The position numbers and the translations under genes are program-made. From Anaerolineales bacterium (GTDB lineage: Bacteria; Chloroflexota; Anaerolineae; 4572-78; J111), in NCBI GenBank assembly GCA_020634855.1, contig JACKAU010000022.1, positions 55,109-119,108 of the forward strand: a stretch of 64,000 nucleotides of DNA, in the 5' to 3' direction. Numbering within the stretch: position 1 is the stretch's first letter; every line of letters begins with the position of its first letter. The notes beneath the pieces are model-generated. The model was not told the origin of the DNA. It did not search any database and worked only from the letters and a program-made list of their open reading frames with translations. Shown here in pieces: positions 1 through 8,534 of the stretch.

Positions 1-966
1 AATCGCGTCTATGGTATTGTCAAAATTGGTGATTTGCTGTGGTATCTGCAAAACACCAAAATCTTTGAAGTTTTAGGGACCGGTTATTATCACCCGGTGT
101 TACCCCTGATCCCGCCGACCGATTGGGACGGCCATATTGAACGCTGGCAAACGCTTGCCCGGCATGTCTTCTGGCGAGAAAACTTTTCGGGATTTTGGCC
201 TCCGGAAATGGGTTTTTGTATGGAAATGATTCCCACGCTGAAGAAGTTCGGTTATCGCTACGTAATGGTGGATAGTAAACACGTGGAACCGACAACATCG
301 ATGCGCTGGGAAGAAGTTCGGTATCGACCTCATATAGCCGAATATCAAGGTCACGAAATCATTGTGGTGGTTCGCGACCGGGAATTATCCGACGCTCAGG
401 AGTCGGGTATGGAATTCGGTTGGTTTGAGCACGAAGTTCACGAAAGAACGAAATGGTGTGACTTTCCGCCGCTGGTCACTACGGCGACCGACGGCGATAA
501 CGGCGGCTGGTTTCGCAATACCCATCCCAAAGGGAATTTCTGGTACGTCTTTTATCGAGAATTTTTAGAACAGATTCGAAATGACTGGACGGTAGTCAGA
601 CCGACATTTATTAGCGACTACCTGGATAAATACGGAGCCGAAGGCTATGTCAGAGTTAATACCGGCGCCTGGAACACCGGCTGGCATAACGGCGTTGATT
701 TCGTCCAATGGACCGGCTCTAAAATGCAAAAAGATACGCTGCGCCGGATACACAAGACCAGTGCGGCGCTCCACGCTTTATTCAAAGAAGCCGGCCCCTT
801 CCCCGATGATCCCCAGATGCGTTTCCAATTAAATGAAGCTCATTGGCATCTGCTGCGAGCCGAAACCAGCTGCAACCTATTTTGGGGCGAAGCCTGGGTT
901 GATCGTGCGCACAAGGACCTTGACGCGGTTTGGTTTAATATCGATGAGGCCCGCAAGCGGCTATAG
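1..966 (+). CDS. Glycoside hydrolase family 57 protein (5' end outside window)
   Basis: The reading frame is open from the first base of the window, so the N-terminus is missing. The first possible start inside, a TTG at 34, is not a credible start because coding-like sequence precedes it. The protein resembles GH57 alpha-glucan-acting enzymes (amylase/branching type). Visible GH57-like motifs are GFWPPEMGF, which carries a Glu in the usual nucleophile region, and TTATDGDNGGW, with an acidic cluster in the region of the acid/base Asp. The C-terminal helical segment has the AHWHLLRAETSCNLFWG block, which recurs as SQTSCYRYWGQG in the second GH57 protein at 2696. It lies directly upstream of glycogen synthase, which suggests cytoplasmic glycogen or alpha-glucan metabolism. 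Substrate cannot be read from sequence. Confidence 0.85.
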   Translation, partial: NRVYGIVKIGDLLWYLQNTKIFEVLGTGYYHPVLPLIPPTDWDGHIERWQTLARHVFWRENFSGFWPPEMGFCMEMIPTLKKFGYRYVMVDSKHVEPTTSMRWEEVRYRPHIAEYQGHEIIVVVRDRELSDAQESGMEFGWFEHEVHERTKWCDFPPLVTTATDGDNGGWFRNTHPKGNFWYVFYREFLEQIRNDWTVVRPTFISDYLDKYGAEGYVRVNTGAWNTGWHNGVDFVQWTGSKMQKDTLRRIHKTSAALHALFKEAGPFPDDPQMRFQLNEAHWHLLRAETSCNLFWGEAWVDRAHKDLDAVWFNIDEARKRL

Positions 967-1107
967 CTAATAGTTAGGTGGACTAACGTTTCGAGTTTAG
1001 GATGATATTAACCGGATTGCGTAATCGGGCGCTGTCTATTATGATAGCAAGTTGTGACTACGAACCGCAAGAACGTGTAATACGTTTCCATCGACAAAGG
1101 AGTTAGC

Positions 1108-2580
1108 ATGTATATCGTGATGATCGCCTCGGAATGCGCCCCGGTGGCCAAAGTAGGGGGCTTGGCCGATGTGGTGTTTGGCCTTAGCCGCGAACTGGAG
1201 ATACGTGGCAACGCTGTCGAACTTATTCTGCCCAAATATGACAACATGCGCTATGATCAGATTTGGGGATTACAGCCGGTTCACTATGATTTAGCGGTTC
1301 CCTGGTTTGGTGGGACCATCAACTGTACGGTCTGGTTTGGTATGGTCCATGGCCGTAAATGCTTCTTCATCGAACCTCATTCCGCCGATAACTTCTTTAA
1401 TCGTGGCATTTATTACGGCGCCAATGATGATGCCCTCAGGTTCACTTTCTTCAGCAAAGCGGCCCTAGAGTTTCTACTGAAATCGGGCAAACGACCCGAT
1501 ATTATTCACTGCCACGATTGGGAAACTGCGCTTGTTCCCACCTTACTTTTTGAAGTTTACAAATACCACGGTTTAGATCATCAGCGGGTGTGCTACACGA
1601 TTCATAACATCAAACATCAGGGTATCTGCGGGGCAAATATGCTTGAGGCCACCGGCCTGAAGCGCCCTGAATACTATTTTCACAAAGATCGTTTAGGAGA
1701 TGACTTTAATCCCTTCGCTATTAACCTGATGAAGGGGGCCATTGTTTACTCAAACTTTGTAACGACCGTTTCGCCCCAATATGCCTGGGAAACTCGCTTC
1801 ACCGATCAATCTTATGGGTTAGGGCACACGCTGCATGTTCATCAATACAAATATGCCGGCGTTCTCAACGGCGTTGACTACGATGTCTGGAACCCCGATA
1901 TTGACCCCTATATTCCCGTCAATTACAACCCACTCACCATCGAAAAAAAATCGGCGAATAAGTCCGCCCTTAGAGATCGACTGTTGTTGCGCAAAGATTA
2001 CAAGCCGATTATTTCCTATGTGGGCCGGCTCGATGCCCAAAAAGGGGTTCATCTGATTCGCCACGCTATCTTCTACGCGCTTGAGCAGGGAGCGCAATTT
2101 GTGTTATTAGGCTCCAGCCCCGAAGCCAGCATCAACGCCGATTTCTGGCAGCTTAAGCATCATTTGAATGATAACCCCGATGTCCATCTGGAGCTTGGCT
2201 TTGATGAAGAATTATCCCATCTGATCTATGCCGGCTCTGATATGGTGATTGTACCCAGTATGTTTGAACCGTGCGGTTTGACCCAAATGATCGCGCTCAA
2301 GTACGGGACCGTGCCTATCGTGCGAGCTGTCGGCGGTCTGGTCGATACCGTATTTGATCGTGATTATTCCAATAAACCCATTTATGAACGAAACGGCTAT
2401 GTATTCCATCAAATTGACCATTCCGCCATCGAATCCGCCATGAATCGGGCCATCGGCTTGTGGCGAGATTTTCCGGGCGAATTTTACAAGCTCCTCGTCA
2501 ATGGCATGAAATACGATTACTCGTGGAACTACTCCGGCGGTAGATATTTGGAGATCTACGAGTATATTCGTCACAAATAG
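1108..2580 (+). CDS. glgA: Glycogen synthase, GT5 family
   Basis: 490 residues, the usual length for bacterial ADP-glucose-type glycogen/starch synthases, which extend alpha-1,4-glucan chains. The N-terminal KVGGLADVV motif (residues about 16-24) is the nucleotide-sugar binding signature of GT5. HCHDWETALVP and YTIHNIKHQG belong to the GT5 N-terminal domain. The C-terminal Rossmann domain has SYVGRLDAQKG, and PSMFEPCGLTQMIALKYGTVPIVRAVGGLVDTV is the conserved nucleotide-binding and catalytic region. The ATG at 1108 follows AAAGGAG at a normal distance. It is flanked on both sides by GH57 genes in the same direction, suggesting a glucan synthesis and remodelling unit. Confidence 0.95.
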   Translation: MYIVMIASECAPVAKVGGLADVVFGLSRELEIRGNAVELILPKYDNMRYDQIWGLQPVHYDLAVPWFGGTINCTVWFGMVHGRKCFFIEPHSADNFFNRGIYYGANDDALRFTFFSKAALEFLLKSGKRPDIIHCHDWETALVPTLLFEVYKYHGLDHQRVCYTIHNIKHQGICGANMLEATGLKRPEYYFHKDRLGDDFNPFAINLMKGAIVYSNFVTTVSPQYAWETRFTDQSYGLGHTLHVHQYKYAGVLNGVDYDVWNPDIDPYIPVNYNPLTIEKKSANKSALRDRLLLRKDYKPIISYVGRLDAQKGVHLIRHAIFYALEQGAQFVLLGSSPEASINADFWQLKHHLNDNPDVHLELGFDEELSHLIYAGSDMVIVPSMFEPCGLTQMIALKYGTVPIVRAVGGLVDTVFDRDYSNKPIYERNGYVFHQIDHSAIESAMNRAIGLWRDFPGEFYKLLVNGMKYDYSWNYSGGRYLEIYEYIRHK

Positions 2581-2695
2581 CGTATTTGTTGTAGGCTCAC
2601 CTATTTTCGGGCCAAACGCATGTATTAACTATCGCCGGTTGTTAATTTACTCAAAAAATTTAGACACAACCGGCAAAATACAGTTGGAGGTTTTT

Positions 2696-4234
2696 ATGTC
2701 TGAACTTCAGGAATATGTTGGTGAGCTTCCGAACATCTCTGGTTCGGAGGCAATCATCGACCAGGCAATTAAGGAAAGTCAGGGAAAAACGATCTTCCTC
2801 AACGAGAGCGGGATCGATTTTGGTAGTATCCGTAGTGCGGTAGCGGTGGCGCTCCACATGCAGCAGCCGCTCATTCCGGCCGGCGGGCCGGATCTTCATA
2901 CGGCGGAGATTATTAGCAATCTCAAATATATGATGGACAACCAGCACATTGGCGATAACCACAACGCGCCGGTGTTCCACTGGTGCTACAAACGCATGGG
3001 GGAATTCATCCCGAGTTTGATTGACGAAGGCAAGCAGCCCCGGGTGATGCTGGAGTATTCCGGCGTGTTGTTTCACGGGCTGCGTAAAATGGGGTTGCAC
3101 GATGTTTTCGATAATTTGAAGCGGATTACCAACGATCCCAACTATCGGCGCGGCGTCGAATGGTTGGGCGCGCCTTGGGGGCACGCCGTTGCGCCATCGA
3201 CCCCGATGCAGGATTACCGGCTGCACGTCAAAGCCTGGCAGCATCACTTTGCTGCCATCTTTGGGTTGGAGGCCTTGACTCGGGTGCGCGGTTTTTCACC
3301 CGCCGAGATGGCTCTGCCTAACCACCCCGATGTGGCTTATGAATATATCAAGATATTGAAGGAGTGCGGCTACCAGTGGGTACTGGTGCAAGAGCATACC
3401 GTTGAGCAGCCCGAAGACGGCTGGACGCCGCAGCGCAAGCACCTGCCGCATCTGCTTAAAGCCACCAACTCCGCCGGTGAGACGGTCAGCATTATCGCCA
3501 TCATCAAAACCCAGGGCAGCGATACCAAACTGGTCGCGCAAATGCAGCCTTATTATGAAGCCAAAGGACTGTCTCGCGAAACGTTGGCCGGCCAATCGAT
3601 CCCACCGATTGTGACCCAAATTGCCGATGGTGAAAACGGCGGGGTAATGATGAACGAGTTCCCGCACAAATATTTTGAAGTCGTGCGCGAGGCGTCCTGG
3701 TCGGATACCCCGCTGGTCAACGTAACCGAATATTTGGAGTACCTGTTTGCCTCTGGTCTGACGGAAGCAGACTTCCCGGTCGTGCAACCGATCAAACAAA
3801 AGCAAATCTGGGACAATTTCAAACCGGGTGATGGCCCGGACAAGTTGGAAAAAGTGATCGAAAAGTTAAGAAAAGAAGATCACCAGTTCCATATGGAAGG
3901 CGGCAGTTGGACCAACGACATTTCTTGGGTGCGAGGCTATGAAAACGTACTCGACCCGATGCAAAAGGTTAGCGCTCAATTCAACGAGAAAGTGTTGAAT
4001 GCCGATGTATCGACCGACGATCCGCGCTATCGTAATGCACTATTCCATCTGATGACCTCGCAAACCAGTTGCTACCGCTATTGGGGCCAGGGCATTTGGA
4101 CCGATTACGGCCGCGAAATCTGTCGTCGGGTTGAAGACATTCTGAATTATGACTTCAGCGATCAACCTGCGCCGGCTAAATCATCGTCTAAAAAGAAGTC
4201 AACCACTAAGAAGAAATCAACCGCCAAAGCCTAA
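2696..4234 (+). CDS. Glycoside hydrolase family 57 protein with Lys/Ser tail
   Basis: The ATG at 2696 follows TTGGAGG, so it is preferred over an upstream in-frame start at 2639; this gives 512 residues. GH57 features are GFSPAEMALPN (Glu in the nucleophile region) and IADGENGGVMMNE (acidic acid/base region), followed by the C-terminal helical block with SQTSCYRYWGQG. It is a paralogue of the partial GH57 protein at the window start. The last 20 or so residues are a low-complexity Ser/Lys tail (SSSKKKSTTKKKSTAKA), which might bind polyanions or be a linker; the role is unknown. A strong intrinsic terminator follows 17 bp after the stop, so the gene ends the glucan unit. Confidence 0.85.
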   Translation: MSELQEYVGELPNISGSEAIIDQAIKESQGKTIFLNESGIDFGSIRSAVAVALHMQQPLIPAGGPDLHTAEIISNLKYMMDNQHIGDNHNAPVFHWCYKRMGEFIPSLIDEGKQPRVMLEYSGVLFHGLRKMGLHDVFDNLKRITNDPNYRRGVEWLGAPWGHAVAPSTPMQDYRLHVKAWQHHFAAIFGLEALTRVRGFSPAEMALPNHPDVAYEYIKILKECGYQWVLVQEHTVEQPEDGWTPQRKHLPHLLKATNSAGETVSIIAIIKTQGSDTKLVAQMQPYYEAKGLSRETLAGQSIPPIVTQIADGENGGVMMNEFPHKYFEVVREASWSDTPLVNVTEYLEYLFASGLTEADFPVVQPIKQKQIWDNFKPGDGPDKLEKVIEKLRKEDHQFHMEGGSWTNDISWVRGYENVLDPMQKVSAQFNEKVLNADVSTDDPRYRNALFHLMTSQTSCYRYWGQGIWTDYGREICRRVEDILNYDFSDQPAPAKSSSKKKSTTKKKSTAKA

Positions 4235-4250
4235 TCAATTATCGTACCAA

Positions 4251-4279
4251 AGCCCCGGTCATCACCGGGGCTTTTTTTT
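4251..4279 (+). terminator. Rho-independent terminator after GH57
   Basis: A 9-bp perfect stem AGCCCCGGT/ACCGGGGCT with a 4-nt loop (CATC) is followed by eight T. It closes the GH57/glgA/GH57 block. Confidence 0.93.
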
Positions 4280-4402
4280 GTTGAAGCTTGGATCGCTTTC
4301 GATTGAGCCTTTATTCACAACCATTTGACGACAATTTTGAGGATAGTTACAGTTGCGTTAAAATTCCAGAAGATCAATTTCACCCTGAAAGGAAAACACA
4401 TA

Positions 4403-5194
4403 GTGGCATCGGTAACAGTTAACGGAGCAACGATAGCATACGACAATCACGGCGAAGGTGAGCCAATTCTCTTTATCCACGGCATCTACTCCTCCCGGCG
4501 GCAGTGGGACCAACAAGTGGCGCATTTCAGTAATAAATATCGCGTGATCACCTGCGATCTGCGAGGACACGGCCAATCATCAAGCACCCCTGATACCTAT
4601 TCAGTCAAGCTTTTTACTGAGGATGTGATCGCCCTATTAGATGAACTGGGCATAGATAAAGTGACCTGCCTGGGACACTCATTTGGCGGTCTGGTCGCCC
4701 AGGAACTGGCCCTCAGCTACCCTGATCGGGTACGGGGTATTATTCTGGCCGAAACCATGTACGGTCTATGTTCTACTCCGTGGGATTCAATGGCGGGGAT
4801 GATGTGGAATGTCTGGCTGCCAAAAATGTTTGGTGTTGAAAACTATATGGGATTGATTTCCCAATACTTCGGCATGTATACCCCTGGTGGGGCGGCTTAT
4901 ATTCAGCAGGAAGCCGGTCGCCATATGGACGATCCGGCCAACCAGGAAAATATCCTAATGGCCTCGCTGACCTTTGACAGCCGGTGGCGGTTGCACAAGA
5001 TCAACCGGCCCACGCTACTGATGGTAGGCCAATATCCCCACATCCCGATGATTTATGTGCATAACTGGGAAATGTATTGGCGTATTTACGGAGCTAAATT
5101 TAGCATTATTCCCCAGGCCGGTCATCTGTTGTTTTGGGATAACCCGGCGGCGTTTAATCGCGAAGTGGAGAAGTTTGTAGCCTCTCTCGCGTAA
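4403..5194 (+). CDS. Alpha/beta hydrolase
   Basis: 263 residues from a GTG at 4403, chosen because AAAGGA lies 9 bp upstream; an in-frame TTG at 4325 lacks a ribosome site and gives an atypical N-terminal extension. The fold is shown by the oxyanion-type HG in LFIHGIYSSRRQW, the nucleophile elbow GHSFGG (Ser), RVITCDLRGHGQS, and the C-terminal AGHLLFWDNP supplying the catalytic His. It could be an esterase, lipase-like or haloperoxidase-like enzyme; the substrate cannot be told. It converges on the acyl-CoA ligase downstream and may belong functionally to the following lipid genes. Confidence 0.87.
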   Translation: MASVTVNGATIAYDNHGEGEPILFIHGIYSSRRQWDQQVAHFSNKYRVITCDLRGHGQSSSTPDTYSVKLFTEDVIALLDELGIDKVTCLGHSFGGLVAQELALSYPDRVRGIILAETMYGLCSTPWDSMAGMMWNVWLPKMFGVENYMGLISQYFGMYTPGGAAYIQQEAGRHMDDPANQENILMASLTFDSRWRLHKINRPTLLMVGQYPHIPMIYVHNWEMYWRIYGAKFSIIPQAGHLLFWDNPAAFNREVEKFVASLA

Positions 5195-5221
5195 AACCGA
5201 AGCAACCGGTCACATGTGATT

Positions 5222-5297
5222 ATATTCGACAAGATTAACAAGATTTACGGAGTTATTGATTGTCTTATCTGTTAATCTTGTAAATCCTGTCGAATAT
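5222..5297. repeat. Imperfect inverted repeat between convergent genes
   Basis: Arms at 5222-5247 and 5271-5297 are near-complementary (ATATTCGACAAGATTAAC versus ATATTCGACAGGATTTAC in the same sense). They form a long hairpin between two convergent genes. It probably acts as a bidirectional transcription stop or is a dispersed intergenic repeat; no T-run follows on the plus strand beyond a short TTTTT. Confidence 0.7.
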
Positions 5298-5333
5298 TTT
5301 TATGTAAGTAACGGAACTGATCCTGAAAACTGC

Positions 5334-6872
5334 CTAAATCTGGGTGTCTTGCTCCGCCCAATACGGCTGTCGCATAACTCTTTTGAGGGTTTTTCCGGCG
5401 GCATTGCGCGGAAAATCTTCCATAAGCGCCACGTCACCGACCCGCTGGTACCGCGCTTCGACCCGCTCGTTGATCCACTGTTTCAATTCTTCGGCGGTTA
5501 CGGCTCCCGGTTGATTTAAGATCACCGCCGCCAGTGGCGTTTCGCCCCACTTATCGCTGGGGATACCAAAAACCGCGACCTCGCGTACCGCCGGGTGCTG
5601 GACAATGACCTCTTCGATGTCTTTCGGATAGACGTTAACCCCTCCGGAGATAATCATATCCTTTTTGCGATCAACCAGGTACAGATATCCGTCTTCATCA
5701 ACATACCCTAAATCGCCGCTTCGAACCCAGCCATCGACCACCGTGGCCTCGGTTAAGTCAGGGCGTTTGTAGTAACCCTTCATTTGAATGGTGCCGCGCC
5801 CGGCAATCTCGCCGACTTCGCCTTTGGCGGCTTCCTCACCGTCTTCGGTTAAGATTTTGATTTCAAAAAACGGCGGCGGCGTCCCCACCGAGTCGAGTTT
5901 ATGCTCGGCGTCCAGCTTATCTAAAATCGTTACAAAACCTTCGGTCACGCCGTAAAGCTCATAGAAGCGGCCGGGTAAGACCTGGTTGAGCCGTTCTTTG
6001 TGGCGGCGATGGAGCGGCGCGCCAATCGACCCGATCATTTCTAATGAGGCTAGCGCCTGAGGGGAGAAATTGGGCGCGTTAAGAATCGCAATAATTTGAG
6101 AGGGAACCAGCATCACGTGCGTCACTTTTTCACGGGTCACCGTTTCGATGAATTCAACCGGATCAAACTGTTGGTGCAAGATAAAGGTAGCGCCCACAAA
6201 AAAAGCCGGAATATAGATGACAAAAGCCCCGTTGAAAATAAGCGAACCAGTGTGCAGCACCACACTCTCCGGCATAACTCGAAACGATTGGGCAAATGAC
6301 ATGCCGTACATCGCCCGGATATAATGGGTATGCATAATCCCCTTGGGTAGACCGGTGGTGCCGCTGCTGTACATTATATTATAGAGATCATCGCTGTTGA
6401 CCTCGATTCCGCCGGGTTCGATGTCGCTGGCGGTATTCATCAGCGCTTGATAATCGTGATAGCCGGTCATACCTCTTACATCGGTCAAGATGTAGCGATT
6501 GGCCGCTACGGCCGCCAATTTGGGTTTGATCGGGTTCAGTACGTCGATGAAGGATGAGTTGGAAATCACCATCACCGCATCCGAGTCGCGCAGTAGAGAG
6601 ATCAACCCCTGCCCGCGCAAAAGCGGGCTGAGCGGCACTACCACCGCACCGATCTTGGCCACAGCCCAATAAATTTCCAACAGTTCCAGGCAGTTAGGCA
6701 GGATCATGGCAATTTTATCGCCTTTGCGGATGCCCATCCCAAATAACGCATTGGCCAGCCGGTTAACGCGCCGGTCAAATGCTTTCCAGGTTAGTCGGTT
6801 GTTGCCTACAACCACAGCCAGATGATCCGGTCGATAGCGAGCGTGGCGTGATACTAGAGAACCAATATTCAT
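5334..6872 (-). CDS. AMP-dependent acyl-CoA synthetase/ligase
   Basis: 512 residues with all core ANL-superfamily motifs. The P-loop-like motif SSGTTGLPKG is at 169-178. YELYGVTEG is the A5 motif, SGDLGYVDEDGYLYLVDRKKDMIISGG covers the A7-A8 hinge, and PRNAAGKTLKR carries the catalytic C-terminal Lys. It activates a carboxylic acid, probably a fatty acid, to an acyl-adenylate and then acyl-CoA in the cytoplasm. The start ATG follows GGAGGGAGGG. A hydrolase gene lies upstream on the same strand and could be co-transcribed. Chain length is not predictable. Confidence 0.92.
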   Translation of the reverse strand: MNIGSLVSRHARYRPDHLAVVVGNNRLTWKAFDRRVNRLANALFGMGIRKGDKIAMILPNCLELLEIYWAVAKIGAVVVPLSPLLRGQGLISLLRDSDAVMVISNSSFIDVLNPIKPKLAAVAANRYILTDVRGMTGYHDYQALMNTASDIEPGGIEVNSDDLYNIMYSSGTTGLPKGIMHTHYIRAMYGMSFAQSFRVMPESVVLHTGSLIFNGAFVIYIPAFFVGATFILHQQFDPVEFIETVTREKVTHVMLVPSQIIAILNAPNFSPQALASLEMIGSIGAPLHRRHKERLNQVLPGRFYELYGVTEGFVTILDKLDAEHKLDSVGTPPPFFEIKILTEDGEEAAKGEVGEIAGRGTIQMKGYYKRPDLTEATVVDGWVRSGDLGYVDEDGYLYLVDRKKDMIISGGVNVYPKDIEEVIVQHPAVREVAVFGIPSDKWGETPLAAVILNQPGAVTAEELKQWINERVEARYQRVGDVALMEDFPRNAAGKTLKRVMRQPYWAEQDTQI

Positions 6873-6898
6873 GGTGCCCTCCCTCCGAATAGTTTATT

Positions 6899-6934
6899 AG
6901 TTGGTGGGTTAGTTAGTTGGTTGGTTGGTTGGTT
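6899..6934. repeat. GGTT/AGTT microsatellite-like tract
   Basis: A short run of GGTT and AGTT tetramers (GGTTGGTTGGTTGG core) between the hydrolase stop and the ligase start. It is simple-sequence DNA and could vary in length between strains. Confidence 0.7.
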
Positions 6935-6949
6935 TCCAGCCAACTAGCC

Positions 6950-7789
6950 TTAACCCATAAAGGCGGTGATGGCCCCTACAATACAGGGAGCATTGTCCCC
7001 AAACAGCATGGTGATATGATTGCCGGGGATCTCAACATAACGGGCATCGGCCAGAGCGGCGACGGTTGCCTGGGCATGTTCACGTGGAAGGAGCGGTGGG
7101 GTGCCCGGTGGTCCGTAAGGTCCCGGCGCGTTCAGTAGCAGCACAGGCTGTTTGATGGCTGCCAGATGATCAGCCCATGGTTCGCCCATGGCGTAGTCAA
7201 TGGCTTCCATGATCGCTTCCGGTCGGGAACGGGCTTTAACCGTCCCGTCCTCATTGATTTCCACATCGGCCCGGTAATAATTTTCGACATCGTCATCCCA
7301 ATAGCCGGCCCAATGAGGCGCTTGCTTCATCTGCGTTATGTAGTCCTGCCATGACGGCACGACTTGGCCCAATCGATCCAGCGATGGCTTGATCAATTCT
7401 CGAAGTTTGGGATGAACTGTCCCCGCAACGTCAATCACGATCAGTTTAGTTACTCGTTCCGGATACTTGGCCGCCAAATAAACAGCCACAAGCCCGCCAA
7501 AAGAGTGGCCACCCAGGATGACTTGTTCAAATCCCAGGCTATCGAGCAGGCCCAATACATCTTGAGCGTGATCTTCCAGGCTGTAACCCGTGGGCGGGTG
7601 GTCGCTCAAACCCCGTCCGCGCATATCGAGCGCCACCACGCGATACCGAGGACTCAACCCCGCCCGAACCAGACCATCAAACGAATGGGCATTGGACGTT
7701 AAACCCGGTATCAACACCAGGGGTGGGTCGCCGCCAAGCTGATCCAGATAATGCAGTCGAATATTGTTAACTTGGGCAGACTTATCCAT
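6950..7789 (-). CDS. Alpha/beta hydrolase
   Basis: 279 residues from the ATG at 7789, which lies 9 bp after AAAGGA; a TTG six bases upstream is too close to that site. Hydrolase landmarks are LVLIPGLTSNAHSF, VVALDMRGRGLSD, the nucleophile elbow GGHSFGG, and a C-terminal region ending in IPGNHITMLFGD that supplies the His. It is unrelated in detail to the hydrolases at 4403 and 10249 but of the same fold. Position next to two acyl-CoA ligases suggests ester or thioester hydrolysis; this is inference. Confidence 0.87.
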   Translation of the reverse strand: MDKSAQVNNIRLHYLDQLGGDPPLVLIPGLTSNAHSFDGLVRAGLSPRYRVVALDMRGRGLSDHPPTGYSLEDHAQDVLGLLDSLGFEQVILGGHSFGGLVAVYLAAKYPERVTKLIVIDVAGTVHPKLRELIKPSLDRLGQVVPSWQDYITQMKQAPHWAGYWDDDVENYYRADVEINEDGTVKARSRPEAIMEAIDYAMGEPWADHLAAIKQPVLLLNAPGPYGPPGTPPLLPREHAQATVAALADARYVEIPGNHITMLFGDNAPCIVGAITAFMG

Positions 7790-8303
7790 AGTCAATTATC
7801 CTTTGCTATTCTCGCTGGGAGCAAAAAAGTCCATTTGTTCTTGGCTGAGACGTGGAAAAGTGGCTGGCGAGTGGTGCGACGTGGGTGTAGATAGTAATCT
7901 GCTGCGAGGAAAAATTCTGGTCAATGATGACAAAGTAAGCCAAGATTTTACTCTAATTCTCGCATGTTTCAAAGTCTGGCCCTACGACATGAGGGCTTTG
8001 TAGGGCCATTAAAAACAAAAAGATATTAGTAAGCGTTCAGCCCTTAGCTATCAGCTATCAACTATCAACCTTTTACTTGTTCCGGCAAATATTGGGTTAC
8101 AGAAGCCGGTTATGATGGGCCAAACGTGATCATTAATGTTAAAGCTGACGGCTGACGGCTGATAGCTGAACGCTTACAGATATTAATCTAACTCGGTTTG
8201 CCGATCTGCTGATCTTCGCCTAAAATTTCTGAGGACTACCTATTTTCCTCATCCTCGACATCGTTCCCGCTCCAAAATTAATAAGAGAGATTAGGAGGTT
8301 ACA
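7790..8303. other. Intergenic region of about 510 bp with an inverted repeat
   Basis: No convincing gene is present. The main structure is an inverted pair GTAAGCGTTCAGC (8030-8042) and GCTGAACGCTTAC (8165-8177), each arm next to internal repeats of TAGCTATCAGCTATCAAC and its complement GCTGACGGCTGACGGCTGATAG. This is a dispersed-repeat or attenuator-like element upstream of the small gene at 8304. The open frame at 7764-8003 has no ribosome site or recognisable composition. Confidence 0.6.
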
Positions 8304-8531
8304 ATGGCAGCAGTCAATCTCGATGTAATGTTCGAAAAGGCCAAGGCGGCCTATCCCGATGTCTATCGTGAAGGTGATACGATTTGGGAGCTGGTTGACG
8401 GCTTTGTGGCCACGAAAAACTACGCCTTCGACGGCCAGTTGATGTTGCAATCCCGCCAAGAAAAAGACGGCAATACCATTTCGAAAACGGCTTACTCTAA
8501 ATATCGAATCGATGAAGAAGAAATGGAGTAA
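8304..8531 (+). CDS. Small conserved-looking protein, 75 aa
   Basis: Not recognised. The ATG at 8304 has a strong AGGAGGT ribosome site. The stop is only 3 bp before the ATG of the acyl-CoA ligase, so the two are almost certainly co-transcribed and translationally coupled. The protein is acidic, soluble, with a compact aromatic-rich core (DTIWELVDGFV, KNYAFDGQLMLQSRQEKDG) and no membrane segment or Cys. It could be an accessory or regulatory protein for the ligase, but nothing in the sequence proves it. Confidence 0.75.
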   Translation: MAAVNLDVMFEKAKAAYPDVYREGDTIWELVDGFVATKNYAFDGQLMLQSRQEKDGNTISKTAYSKYRIDEEEME

Positions 8532-8534
8532 CGC

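Noticed and set aside
2660..3247. 195-residue open frame antisense to the GH57 gene
   Set aside because: Lies opposite a well-supported gene; His- and Val-rich shadow translation with no motif.
7764..8003. 79-residue open frame on the plus strand
   Set aside because: No ribosome site, starts inside the neighbouring hydrolase's start region, and composition does not look protein-like.
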